From the NCBI RefSeq assembly GCF_007858185.1, contig NZ_VFES01000012.1, positions 1 to 64,000 of the forward strand: DNA of 64,000 nucleotides, written 5' to 3'. The notes below the pieces were generated by a model. That model had not been told where the DNA came from. It was given only the letters and a program-made list of their open reading frames with translations, and made no database searches. Origin of the DNA: Pseudomonas grimontii. Its GTDB lineage: Bacteria; Pseudomonadota; Gammaproteobacteria; Pseudomonadales; Pseudomonadaceae. How positions within the stretch are numbered: the stretch's first letter is position 1; every line of letters starts with the position of its first letter. Shown here piece after piece: positions 8,341 to 16,793 of this stretch. Made by a program: the position numbers and the translations under genes.

Positions 8341-9841
8341 AGACCTCCGTGGTTTCAGCTTGTGCAGCTTTCGTTGGCACCTGCGCCACCAATGGAATCT
8401 CCTTGCCCTCGGCATCGAACAACTTGCCCCCCCTGAAATAGTCCCCATCCCGCAACGCCGCTACGTCGTGGAAGCACAAACTGCGCTCAGTCCCCGCCAC
8501 AAACACCGACTGCTGGTCAGAGTTACCCGCGGTGAAATGGTTGAACGCCAGGTTCAACAGGATCGCCATGATCGCCGACGAACTGATACCCGAGTGAAAA
8601 ATGGTCGAAAACCAGCTGGGGAACTGGTCGTAGAAACTCGGCGCGGCAATCGGGATCATGCCGAAACCGATGGACGTGGCCACGATGATCAGGTTCATGT
8701 TGTTGCGGTAGTCCACCTTGGACAGGGTGCGAATACCACTGGCCGCCACGGTGCCGAACAGCACAATCCCGGCACCTCCCAGTACCGAGGTCGGTACCGC
8801 TGCGATCACCCGCCCCATGAATGGCAGCAAGCCGAGGATCACCAGGAACACCCCACCCGTTGCCACTACAAAGCGACTCTTCACCCCGGTCACCGCCACC
8901 AGGCCGACGTTCTGGGCGAAGGCGCTCTGGGTAAACGAACCGAAGATTGGCGCGAACATGCTCGACAGCATGTCCGCGCGCAGGCCGTTGCCCAGGCGTT
9001 TGGAGTCGACCTTGGTATCGATGATTTCACCCACCGCGAGAATGTCGGCTGAGGTTTCCACCAGCGTCACCATCACCACGATGCACATGGAAATGATCGC
9101 CGCGATATGGAAGGTCGGCATACCGAAATGGAACGGCGTAGGGAAACCGAACATCGGCCCCTGGGTGACGCCGGAAAAGTCCGCCATGCCAAGGAACACC
9201 GCAATCACCGTACCGATCACCATCGCCAGCAGGATCGACAGGCGCGAGATAGTCGCGCTGCCGATCTTGCTCAATAGCAGCACCAGCACCAGGGTCAACG
9301 CCGCCAGGCCGATGTTGGGCATGCTGCCGAAATCCGCCGCGCGGCTGTTACCGCCCATGGCCCAGCGCGCCGCCACGGGCATCAGGGTCAGGCCGATGGT
9401 GGTGATCACAATACCGGTCACCAACGGCGGGAAAAACTGGGTGATCCGCGAGAACACCGGGGTGATCAACAGCCCGATAAACGACGCGGCCATCACCGCC
9501 CCGAGAATCGCCGGCACCCCACCGGCGCCATCGCTGCCGACAATCGCCACCATGGTCGCCACCCCGGCAAACGACACACCCTGCACCAGCGGCAACTGAC
9601 AGCCAAAGAACGGTAGGCCAAGGGTTTGCAACAGGGTCGCGAGGCCACCGGCAAACAACGATGCGGCGATCAATAGGCCAATATCCGCTGGTGACAACCC
9701 GGCCGCCTGGCCAACGATCAACGGTACCGCGACGATGCCGCCATACATGGTGAGCACATGCTGCAGGCCGTAAGCCATGTTAGCGGCGACGCCTAGATTC
9801 TCATCTTCCGGCCGCTGCGGTGACGCCTTCGGGATAGTCAT
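8339..9841 (-). CDS. xanthine/uracil permease family (NCS2) nucleobase:cation symporter
   Basis: 500-residue polytopic membrane protein. NCS2/NAT hallmarks are the first-helix QH motif (MAYGLQHVLTMYGG), the ETSADILAVGEI stretch and the FAQNVGLVAVTG signature. The xanthine/urate branch is more likely than the uracil branch because of length and the ETSAD motif, but the substrate is an inference. Start at MTIPKASPQRPEDENLG (9841); the 27 codons upstream are promoter sequence. The TTGTATACAA palindrome upstream may be an operator. A purine context follows: a nucleoside-porin remnant and the punC/punR pair lie directly upstream. Confidence 0.88.
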   Translation of the reverse strand: MTIPKASPQRPEDENLGVAANMAYGLQHVLTMYGGIVAVPLIVGQAAGLSPADIGLLIAASLFAGGLATLLQTLGLPFFGCQLPLVQGVSFAGVATMVAIVGSDGAGGVPAILGAVMAASFIGLLITPVFSRITQFFPPLVTGIVITTIGLTLMPVAARWAMGGNSRAADFGSMPNIGLAALTLVLVLLLSKIGSATISRLSILLAMVIGTVIAVFLGMADFSGVTQGPMFGFPTPFHFGMPTFHIAAIISMCIVVMVTLVETSADILAVGEIIDTKVDSKRLGNGLRADMLSSMFAPIFGSFTQSAFAQNVGLVAVTGVKSRFVVATGGVFLVILGLLPFMGRVIAAVPTSVLGGAGIVLFGTVAASGIRTLSKVDYRNNMNLIIVATSIGFGMIPIAAPSFYDQFPSWFSTIFHSGISSSAIMAILLNLAFNHFTAGNSDQQSVFVAGTERSLCFHDVAALRDGDYFRGGKLFDAEGKEIPLVAQVPTKAAQAETTEV

Positions 9842-9908
9842 GGTGAGGGGTTCTCTGTTTTTGTTGTGCGGCCACTGTATGCAATCTTTAGACTGGATGT
9901 CCATAGAG

Positions 9909-9918
9909 TTGTATACAA
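9909..9918. promoter_or_regulatory. perfect palindrome TTGTATACAA upstream of the purine permease
   Basis: Ten-base perfect palindrome 68 bases upstream of the permease start. Palindromes with a TGTATACA core are typical targets of GntR-family repressors. The regulator is not encoded in this window. Assignment as an operator is an inference. Confidence 0.4.
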
Positions 9919-9986
9919 TCAATCGAACAAAATACCCTCCATCAGCGTTACAAAAACAATTCGACTGTGATGAGCCAGAACGCTAC

Positions 9987-10245
9987 ATGCTCAACCTGAA
10001 GTGGCGAAATTCCAGGGGTTCATCAATTACGTCGGGGAAAAAGGCGAGGACTACCGCGGCCGTGATACGGCACCGGAAGCCTTGATGCGCAGCGCGCTGA
10101 TGGTCGCGGTACGACCGGGCAAGAGCGTGAAGCCGAACCTGTACCTCAGGGTGGGTTACGAGGACTGGCACAACAAGTTCGGCGTGGACGGCGGCCGGGG
10201 CAGCCGTGCGTCACGCCGACGGTGAACAGGGAAGTGACGTTCTAG
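9987..10245 (+). pseudogene. 3' remnant of a Tsx/OmpK-like nucleoside-channel outer-membrane protein
   Basis: Three frames must be joined to read a beta-barrel C-terminus: MLNLKW (ATG at 9987), then KFQGFINYVGEKGEDYRGRD through KPNLYLRVGYEDWHNKFG (around 10002-10200), then TPTVNREVTF and stop at 10243-10245. The final phenylalanine is the usual outer-membrane barrel end signal. The N-terminal half and signal peptide are absent, and there are frameshifts near 10000 and 10205. Tsx-like channels carry nucleosides, which fits the neighbouring purine permease. Family assignment rests on the recalled look of the C-terminus, not on a search. Confidence 0.6.
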
Positions 10246-11426
10246 GCAGCCGCCAGTTCCGAATCGTCTGCCTTCGGCCGCGCCAGCCAATAGCCCAACA
10301 CGGCCAAGGGCGCGGTCGCCAGCATCACGATCGCGGTGATCAGCAACGGTTGCTCGATCATCGACGACACCAACAGGCTGCTGAGAAAGCACAGGCCCAG
10401 TTGCAGGGTGTTTTGCAGTGCCGCCGCCTTGCCGGAGTTTTCTGCAAACGGCATCAGCGCATTCGCCACCACGATCGGGTAGCTGGCGCCATTGACCAGC
10501 GCCATCAAGCAGAACGGAATCAACAAGGTGGTGAGCGTCGGCACGGTCAAGGTGGCGACCAGGTACAACGCCACCATGCTGATGCAATAGGCCAGCAGCA
10601 ACCACGGCAACAGCGTCTTGCCCTGGAAACGCTGCAAAGCACTGCGGCAACTGTAGCCCCCCACCAGAAACGCCAAGGTTGGCAGCACGTAGCTCAGGCC
10701 GATGTCATTCGGGCTGTAGCCCATGTCGCCCAGGATAAAGGGCGAAGCGGTCAGCCAGGCGAAGAAGCTGGCCGAGCAGGCGGCGAAGATCATCACATTG
10801 CCGGTAAACACCCGGGAGGTGAGCAACTGCCAATAGCCAAGGCCCGCAGGTTCGCCTTCCCGCGCCTGAGGTTTCGGCACGGAGCGCAGGAACAACGTCG
10901 GCAGCAACAACAGCAACGACACGCCCAGCAATACGCCGAAGATGGCCTGCCAACCGAAGTGGTTCAGCACCATCGCGCCCAGCAGCGGCGCCAGCGCCGG
11001 CGACAACGACATCAACGGCATGATGCTGGCGAATACGCGGTGGGCCTTGTCGGCCGGGTAGCGGTCGATCACCAACGCCTGCCAACTCACGGCGGCGGAA
11101 CACACGCCAATCGCCTGCATAAAGCGCAAGGCCAGCAACTGCGGCGCGGTTTCGACCCAAAACATCCCCGCGCACCCCACGACAAACAGGCTCAAGCCTG
11201 CGAGCAAAATCGGCTTGCGCCCCAGGCGGTCGGACAACGGTCCCCAGAGCAATTGCCCCACCGCAAAGCCGGCGAGGAAAATACTCAAGCTGGCGCCCAC
11301 CGCCCCCGCACCAATATGCAACTGCTCGCCCATGGCGCCGAACGCGGGCAAATACATGTCCATGGCGAGGTAACCGAGCATGCTCAGCCCCGCCAGATAC
11401 CAGGTGAAACCAAAAGAATTTTTCAT
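10242..11426 (-). CDS. punC: MFS multidrug/purine efflux transporter (Bcr/CflA family), PunC-like
   Basis: 394-residue, 12-helix DHA1 transporter. Seen: MDMYLPAFGAMGEQL in the first helix region, the motif-A loop WGPLSDRLGRKPILLAG and the Bcr/CflA-like MPLMSLSPALAPLLGAMV. It is divergent from a LysR gene closely resembling E. coli PunR (YdhB), whose target is the purine nucleoside exporter gene punC (ydhC). The divergent pair with a 122-base shared promoter supports the PunC name. The stop overlaps the end of the porin remnant by four bases. Confidence 0.82.
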   Translation of the reverse strand: MKNSFGFTWYLAGLSMLGYLAMDMYLPAFGAMGEQLHIGAGAVGASLSIFLAGFAVGQLLWGPLSDRLGRKPILLAGLSLFVVGCAGMFWVETAPQLLALRFMQAIGVCSAAVSWQALVIDRYPADKAHRVFASIMPLMSLSPALAPLLGAMVLNHFGWQAIFGVLLGVSLLLLLPTLFLRSVPKPQAREGEPAGLGYWQLLTSRVFTGNVMIFAACSASFFAWLTASPFILGDMGYSPNDIGLSYVLPTLAFLVGGYSCRSALQRFQGKTLLPWLLLAYCISMVALYLVATLTVPTLTTLLIPFCLMALVNGASYPIVVANALMPFAENSGKAAALQNTLQLGLCFLSSLLVSSMIEQPLLITAIVMLATAPLAVLGYWLARPKADDSELAAA

Positions 11427-11548
11427 TGAAGCCTTGTTAACCTTGCCATCAAACTATTTGCTGACTGCCGCGCATTATGAAGCTGACAGTTTCTGTGTGA
11501 AGCGATAATAATTGGCGACTGTTATCAATATTTTTGAAGGCAACCCTC

Positions 11549-12469
11549 ATGTGGTCCGAATACTCCCTGGATGTCGTCGACGCAGTAGCGCGGCATGGCA
11601 GCTTCAGCGCCGCCGCCCAGGAACTGCACCGTGTGCCGTCAGCCATCAGTTATACCGTACGTCAACTTGAAGAGTGGCTGGCGGTGCCGCTGTTTGTGCG
11701 CCGGCATCGTGATGTGGAACTGACCCCCGCCGGCCGCCTTTTTATCGACGAAGCCCGCGGCGTGATGAAAAAAATGCTCGGCACACGGCGCCTGTGCCAA
11801 CAGGTGGCCAATGGCTGGAGTGGCCAGTTGAAGGTGGCCGTGGATTCCATCGTCAAACCCCAGCGCTGCCGGCAGTTGGTGCTGGATTTCTATCGGCAGT
11901 TTCCCGAGGTGGAATTGCTCCTGGAATACGAGGTGTACAACGGCGTGTGGGATGCCTTGGCGGATGAGCGCACCGATATTGTCATCGGCGCCACCAGCGC
12001 CGTGCCGGTGGCCAGTCACTTCACCTTTCGCGATATGGGCTTATTGAACTGGTTGTGCGTGGTCAGCGCCCGGCACCCGTTGGCGGCGGTGGAAGGTTTG
12101 CTCAATGACGACCAACTGCGCCCCTTCGCCTCGCTGTGCATGACCGACACCTCGCGCAACCTGCCCAAGCGCGACACCTGGACCCTGGATAACCAACGGC
12201 GGCTGGTGGTGCCGAACTGGGCTTCCGCCATCGATTGCCTGCGCGATGGCCTGTGCGTCGGCATGGCACCGGCGCATCAGGTATTGCCGTGGATCGAGCG
12301 CGGTGAATTGGTGGCGCTGCAACTGACGCGCCCGTTCCCGGCCAGCCCGTCGTGCGTGGCCTGGGCCCAGAGCAAACTGTCCCCGGCCATGACGTGGTTG
12401 CTGGAGTACCTGGGGGATACCGACACCCTGAACCAGGAGTGGCTCAACGGCAGGGACCTAGCTCAATAG
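11549..12469 (+). CDS. punR: LysR-family activator of purine efflux, PunR
   Basis: 306 residues. The HTH (DAVARHGSFSAAAQELHRVP, then SYTVRQLEEWLAVPLF) and much of the effector domain (DMGLLNWLCVV, NGVWDALADERTDIVIGAT, SPAMTWLLEYLGDTDTLNQEW) match my recollection of E. coli PunR/YdhB closely. Start at MWSEYSLDVVDAV (ATG 11549). It probably activates the divergent punC gene in response to purine nucleosides. Its 3' end overlaps the convergent aminotransferase gene by 12 bases. Confidence 0.85.
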   Translation: MWSEYSLDVVDAVARHGSFSAAAQELHRVPSAISYTVRQLEEWLAVPLFVRRHRDVELTPAGRLFIDEARGVMKKMLGTRRLCQQVANGWSGQLKVAVDSIVKPQRCRQLVLDFYRQFPEVELLLEYEVYNGVWDALADERTDIVIGATSAVPVASHFTFRDMGLLNWLCVVSARHPLAAVEGLLNDDQLRPFASLCMTDTSRNLPKRDTWTLDNQRRLVVPNWASAIDCLRDGLCVGMAPAHQVLPWIERGELVALQLTRPFPASPSCVAWAQSKLSPAMTWLLEYLGDTDTLNQEWLNGRDLAQ

Positions 12470-13627
12470 CCGAGTGATGGCCCGCACGATCATCTCGACC
12501 TCCTTGGTCTCCAGGGTCAACGGCGGCAGCAGGCGAATGACCTTACCCCGCGTCACATTGATCAGCAGCCCATGCTCCTGGGCGGCGCGCTGGGCCAGGT
12601 CGCGATAGGGGCTGGCTAACTCAATACCGATCATCAGGCCCTGCCCCCGAATCGCCAGCACCTGCGGATGCTCTTCCAATTCCATGCGTAACCGCGCCAG
12701 CAAGCGTTCGCCCTGTTGCGCAGCGTTCTGTAACAAGCCTTGCTCTTCGATAATGTCCAATACGGTGCAGCCCACCCGGCACGCCAGCGGGTTGCCGCCA
12801 AAGGTACTGCCGTGACTGCCGGGCGTGAAAAGCTCGGCTACCACAGCCCTGGCCAGGCAGGCACCGATGGGCACCCCATTGCCGAGGCCTTTGGCCAGGG
12901 TCATCACATCCGGGACAATGCCTTCATGCTGGAACGCAAACCAGGCACCGGTACGGCCGATGCCGGTCTGGATTTCGTCGAGCATCATCAGCCAGCCGTG
13001 CCGTGTGCAGTGGTCACGCAGGGCTTGCAGGTAACCCGGCGGCGCTGGCAATACCCCACTTTCGCCCTGGATGGGTTCCAGCAAGACCGCCGCGATTCGC
13101 GTGCCGAACGTCTGGGTGATTGCCTCGATCGCCGCCAGATCACCAAACCTGACCTTGAGAAAATCCCCCGGCAAGCGTTGGAAACCCAAGCGCACCGAGG
13201 GGCCATCGCTCGCCGCCATGGTGCCCAGGGTGCGGCCATGGAAGGCATTCTCCATCACCACCACCAAGGGCTCTTCGATGCCTTTTTTCCAGCCATGCAA
13301 CCGCGCGAGTTTCAGCGCCGTCTCGTTGGCTTCGGCGCCGGAGTTGTTGAAGAAGGCACGGTCCAGGCCGGACAGCTGGGTCAAGCGCTGGGCCAAACGT
13401 TGCTGCCAGTCGATGCTGTAGAGGTTGGAGGTGTGCAACAACAGGCCGGCCTGTTCGCTGATGGCCGCCACCAGCTTTGGGTGGGAATGCCCGACATTGG
13501 TCACTGCCACACCCGCCACCGCGTCCAGGTATTCGCGCCCCTGCTGATCCCACAGGCGCGTGCCCAGGCCACGAGTGAAACTCAGGGCCAAGGGTTGATA
13601 GGTGGTCATCAGGCAGGCGGCGGTCAT
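12458..13627 (-). CDS. argD: acetylornithine/succinylornithine aminotransferase family, ArgD-like
   Basis: 389-residue class III PLP aminotransferase. Visible: FFNNSGAEANETALKLAR near the cofactor phosphate site, AFHGRTLGTMAASD, EPIQGESGV, the LMMLDEIQTGIGRTG aspartate motif, and the Schiff-base lysine in TLAKGLGNGVPIGAC. Family enzymes convert N-acetylornithine and 2-oxoglutarate to the semialdehyde in arginine synthesis. It stands alone rather than with arg or ast genes, so an accessory paralogue acting on other omega-amino substrates is possible. The first six codons (MTAACL) may be untranslated if MTTYQPLALS at 13609 is the real start. Confidence 0.8.
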   Translation of the reverse strand: MTAACLMTTYQPLALSFTRGLGTRLWDQQGREYLDAVAGVAVTNVGHSHPKLVAAISEQAGLLLHTSNLYSIDWQQRLAQRLTQLSGLDRAFFNNSGAEANETALKLARLHGWKKGIEEPLVVVMENAFHGRTLGTMAASDGPSVRLGFQRLPGDFLKVRFGDLAAIEAITQTFGTRIAAVLLEPIQGESGVLPAPPGYLQALRDHCTRHGWLMMLDEIQTGIGRTGAWFAFQHEGIVPDVMTLAKGLGNGVPIGACLARAVVAELFTPGSHGSTFGGNPLACRVGCTVLDIIEEQGLLQNAAQQGERLLARLRMELEEHPQVLAIRGQGLMIGIELASPYRDLAQRAAQEHGLLINVTRGKVIRLLPPLTLETKEVEMIVRAITRLLS

Positions 13628-13730
13628 GGTGGCAGGCTCCAGTGCATCGTTGTGATAGCAGCAGTATCGTTAGCCACTTCAGCTGGATAAACTGCACTTT
13701 CCTGCAATGACTTTAAATCAGGGCTTGTTA

Positions 13731-14636
13731 ATGGATCTGTTCCAAGCGATGTCGGTGTACGTGAAGGTGGTAGAAGCCGGCAGCATGACCGCCGCCGCCC
13801 ACGCCTGCGGGATGTCGACCACTATGGTCGGCAACCACTTGCGCGCCCTCGAACAACGCCTGGGCGTCAGCCTGCTCAAGCGCACTACCCGCAAACAGAG
13901 CCTCACGGAATTCGGCGGCCAGTATTACCAGCGCTGCCAGGAAGTGCTGGGACTGGTGGCCGACTCCGAGCAACTGGCCGAACAGGCCCACAGCGACATC
14001 CCCAAAGGCACCCTGCGCATCACCGCGCCACCCGCCTTCGGCACCGAACGCCTGGCGCCGGCCCTGAGCGAGTTCTCACAACGCTACCCGCTGATCAAGC
14101 TGTACGTGGTGCTCAGCAACCAGCGCGTGGACATCGTCGACAGCGGCTTTGACGTAGCGATCCGCCTGGGCGAACTGGAACCCTCAAGCCTGATCGCCCG
14201 ACCGATGCAGGACTACACCATCACCCTGTGCGCCTCACCGGATTACCTGGCCCGACGGGGTACGCCACAGGCGCCCGAGGATCTGCAACAGCATGACTGC
14301 CTGGCGTTCGCCTATCCTTCCACCGACGACTGGCGCAACGCCGACAAGCTGTGGCGCATGACCGGCGCAGAAGGCGAAGTGGAAATCCCGGTGTCCGGCT
14401 CGCTGACCATCAATAGCTCCCAGGCCTTGCGCCAGGCAGCCGTGCAAGGCATGGGGATCGTCATGCTGCCGGATGCCCTGGTGCAGCCGGACCTGCAGTC
14501 CGGCAAGCTGGTGGCCTTGCTGACCACCTATCAACTGCCCAGCCGGCCCATGCATTTGCTGTACGGTCAGGATCGTTATCGCTTGCCGAAGCTGCGCGCC
14601 TTTGTCGATTTCGCCCTGGAAAAGTGGGCGCGCTAG
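13731..14636 (+). CDS. LysR-family transcriptional regulator
   Basis: 301 residues starting at MDLFQAMSVYVKVVEAGS (13731). The N-terminal winged HTH is AGSMTAAAHACGMSTTMVGN; the substrate domain opens with GTLRITAPPAFGTERLAP and ends in PSRPMHLLYGQDRYRLPKLRAF, as in the large CrgA/AaeR-like group. It is divergent from the aminotransferase gene and could control it. Its last four bases overlap the convergent HAD gene. Effector and targets are unknown. Confidence 0.85.
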   Translation: MDLFQAMSVYVKVVEAGSMTAAAHACGMSTTMVGNHLRALEQRLGVSLLKRTTRKQSLTEFGGQYYQRCQEVLGLVADSEQLAEQAHSDIPKGTLRITAPPAFGTERLAPALSEFSQRYPLIKLYVVLSNQRVDIVDSGFDVAIRLGELEPSSLIARPMQDYTITLCASPDYLARRGTPQAPEDLQQHDCLAFAYPSTDDWRNADKLWRMTGAEGEVEIPVSGSLTINSSQALRQAAVQGMGIVMLPDALVQPDLQSGKLVALLTTYQLPSRPMHLLYGQDRYRLPKLRAFVDFALEKWAR

Positions 14637-15256
14637 AAGCCCACACCCAGCTCGCGCAATCGCCCAGCCGTCTGCTCGGCAGACACATGGTGAATACCTT
14701 GCCAGCCGAGGCCGATGGCCGCATCGATATTGCCGGCGACATCATCGATAAACACCACTTCCCCCGGCTGGATGTCCGGCAGGTACACCCGTATCTGGCT
14801 GAGGCTGGCGTGATAGATCGCCGCATCGGGCTTGATCAACTTCAACTCGCCAGACACCACGATGTTGCGAAATTTGCGAAGGAAGGGGTAATTGGCGAGC
14901 GCATAGGGAAAGGTCTCCGCCGACCAGTTTGTGAGCCCAAACAGTGGCATGTTGGCCTGATGCAGCGCGTTGAGAATTGCCACGCCTTCGGGCAACGGGC
15001 CACGCAGCATTTCGTGCCATCGGTCGTAGTAGGCCGCGATCAAGGGTTCATGGTGGGGGTATTGATCGATCAGGATTTGCGTGGCTTCGGCCAATGGCCG
15101 CCCCGCATCCTGCTCGGTGTTCCAGGCCTGGGTACAGATGTTATCGAGGAACCACTGCCGCTCTTGATCGTCGGCAATCAGCTTGCGGTAGAGGTGTTGC
15201 GGGTTCCAGTCGAACAGTACACCGCCAAAGTCAAACACTACTGCGCGGATCGTCAT
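14633..15256 (-). CDS. HAD-superfamily hydrolase, subfamily IA (YihX-like phosphatase)
   Basis: 207 residues. HAD motif I is VVFDFGGVLFDW (second Asp changed to Gly, as in the YihX/epoxide-hydrolase N-terminal group); motif II serine/threonine lies in LTNWSAETF; motif III lysine in KLIKPDAAIYH; motif IV acidic pair in GEVVFIDDVAGNID. Enzymes of this branch dephosphorylate small sugar phosphates. A strong GGAGGA precedes the ATG at 15256. Substrate cannot be told from sequence. Confidence 0.82.
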   Translation of the reverse strand: MTIRAVVFDFGGVLFDWNPQHLYRKLIADDQERQWFLDNICTQAWNTEQDAGRPLAEATQILIDQYPHHEPLIAAYYDRWHEMLRGPLPEGVAILNALHQANMPLFGLTNWSAETFPYALANYPFLRKFRNIVVSGELKLIKPDAAIYHASLSQIRVYLPDIQPGEVVFIDDVAGNIDAAIGLGWQGIHHVSAEQTAGRLRELGVGF

Positions 15257-15559
15257 GGGTTCCTCCTTTTGTGCAACGCCAGGGTCAGGACAGTTTGGCA
15301 TGTACCCGGCCCCTAACAGCAAGTAAGCACGAGTAGGATTGTTCTGAGATTCAAACAAGGCGTGCGCGGGGAACCCGCAGCTTCCCTTGTTAATAAAGGT
15401 CTTTAGCTTTAAGGCGCGGATTCTATCTCACATAGATAGTCACACTTGTTCTTCCCGTTTGAAGGCGCCCTCACTTTAATCTCGGGCGTCCAACTCAAGG
15501 AGCTAGCGTCTGGAGGGAATCATCGAACTTCGCTGTGGATATGACTCGGAGAAACTTCA
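15257..15559. other. intergenic region upstream of the ExoY-like gene
   Basis: About 300 bases between divergent genes. It holds a CTATCT-N5-AGATAG dyad at 15423-15439 and a GGAG element a few bases before the ExoY-like start. A lone GGAACC at about 15370 recalls a HrpL -35 box, but no matching CCAC -10 element follows at the right distance. No further gene was seen. Confidence 0.4.
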
Positions 15560-16738
15560 ATGACAAGCATAACCTCTTCAATGACCTCCCCTTCCGCATA
15601 CAGCCTTGCCGCGCTGCAAAACTATCTCGCCCAAGGCGCAAATACTCCCACAGCAGTGCTGGTCGATCGGGTCAAGGACGAAACAGGCATCGTGCCAAGC
15701 CATCTTGCCCCCTTGCAAGACATCGCAATGACCACCAACTCCATCATAGGCATACGCCCGGTCGAAACCGTCGCAACAGGCCTGATAGAAGCCGGGCACC
15801 CCACCAAGGACTTCCATATCAAAGGCAAGAGCGCCAACTGGGGCCCTCAGGCAGGTCTGATCTGTACAGACCAGGCATTCAGCAAACTTGAACAAGTTGC
15901 CGAAAAAACACCAGCCAAAGTAGCCAACGCCAATGAGCAAATCCAAGCGTGTATCCAAGAAGGCCATGCAGTTGCAACGCCCCTGCAGCTGTCGAGCCAG
16001 CGCCTTGATGTATTGGTCAAGCTCGGCCACATAACCCAACTGGCCGTTCAAGGCGCTGACGGCACATTGCAATTAAGCGCCCGTGGGCCCAGTCAGCAAA
16101 CCTATACATTCGAAGGCCATCGCACGTCACCTTCAAGCGACAGCTACTTCATCACCCATCAGGGCAAGCCCCTTGAAGTGCTGGCCAAGCATGCAGAAGG
16201 CAAACCGTTGACCGCCGATTACGACCTGCACCTGATCGCGCCCCATATCAGCGACTTCGGCCCCCAGGACAAACTCCCCATACCGGACGTGGCCCACAGT
16301 GTCTTCAAGGGTCGAGTTGAACGCTATAAGCAAGTTCCTGAGGTACTACGCGCAGACTTCGACAGCCCCGGCCATTTCTACCGGAAAGAAGATCCCCACC
16401 TTGGCAACGCAACACCACGGATAGAGCAGATGATAGGGCTGATCAATCAAAAATTGGTCGGCGAGGGAGAGAGAGTGGTTCATCACAACGCGGACTCGGG
16501 CAGCCCGGCCACGGAAGTGGCTGCCAATTACCCGGCGACGTTTTTCCTACCGGCAAAACTGGGTCGATTCGATGAAATCAGCATCATCCACGACAGCAGG
16601 GAAATGGCAGAACTGATCAAGACCGCCAAGGACAGCGGTTATTACGTACCGCTGAATCCCCTGTGGGAGAAAGAAGTGACCAACGTGAGGCGGTCCGCCT
16701 TCACCCAGGCAAAAAAAATAGCCTTGCCTGAATCATGA
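15560..16738 (+). CDS. exoY: ExoY-like nucleotidyl cyclase toxin (edema-factor/CyaA family)
   Basis: 392 residues with the class II nucleotidyl cyclase fold of P. aeruginosa ExoY. The block NSIIGIRPVETVATGLIEAG and then HIKGKSANWGPQAGLIC matches ExoY; K83 and K90 correspond to its catalytic lysines. TADYDLHLIAPH carries the metal-binding pair D220/D222, FYRKEDPHLGNATPR gives E277 and N283, and VVHHN...YPATFFLPAK gives the H308/H309 region. ExoY is a type III effector that makes cyclic nucleotides in host cells and is switched on by F-actin. No secretion or chaperone genes lie nearby and no classical signal peptide is seen; the Ser/Thr-rich N-terminus (MTSITSSMTSPSAYS) resembles a type III signal. 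A terminator hairpin follows. Confidence 0.85.
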   Translation: MTSITSSMTSPSAYSLAALQNYLAQGANTPTAVLVDRVKDETGIVPSHLAPLQDIAMTTNSIIGIRPVETVATGLIEAGHPTKDFHIKGKSANWGPQAGLICTDQAFSKLEQVAEKTPAKVANANEQIQACIQEGHAVATPLQLSSQRLDVLVKLGHITQLAVQGADGTLQLSARGPSQQTYTFEGHRTSPSSDSYFITHQGKPLEVLAKHAEGKPLTADYDLHLIAPHISDFGPQDKLPIPDVAHSVFKGRVERYKQVPEVLRADFDSPGHFYRKEDPHLGNATPRIEQMIGLINQKLVGEGERVVHHNADSGSPATEVAANYPATFFLPAKLGRFDEISIIHDSREMAELIKTAKDSGYYVPLNPLWEKEVTNVRRSAFTQAKKIALPES

Positions 16739-16748
16739 CTGGGAAGAC

Positions 16749-16779
16749 AGCGGCCTGATAACCCGATGATCAGGCCGCT
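16749..16779. terminator. bidirectional hairpin between the ExoY-like gene and fabV
   Basis: AGCGGCCTGAT / ATCAGGCCGCT, an 11-base perfect stem with a 9-base loop, 11 bases after the ExoY-like stop and 15 bases from the fabV stop. There is no long T-run on either side, so termination strength is uncertain. Confidence 0.65.
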
Positions 16780-16793
16780 ATCAGTCACATCAT

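Noticed and set aside
15365..15395. GGAACC as HrpL-type -35 element upstream of the ExoY-like gene
   Set aside because: No CCAC element follows at 15-17 bases, so no Hrp box can be claimed.
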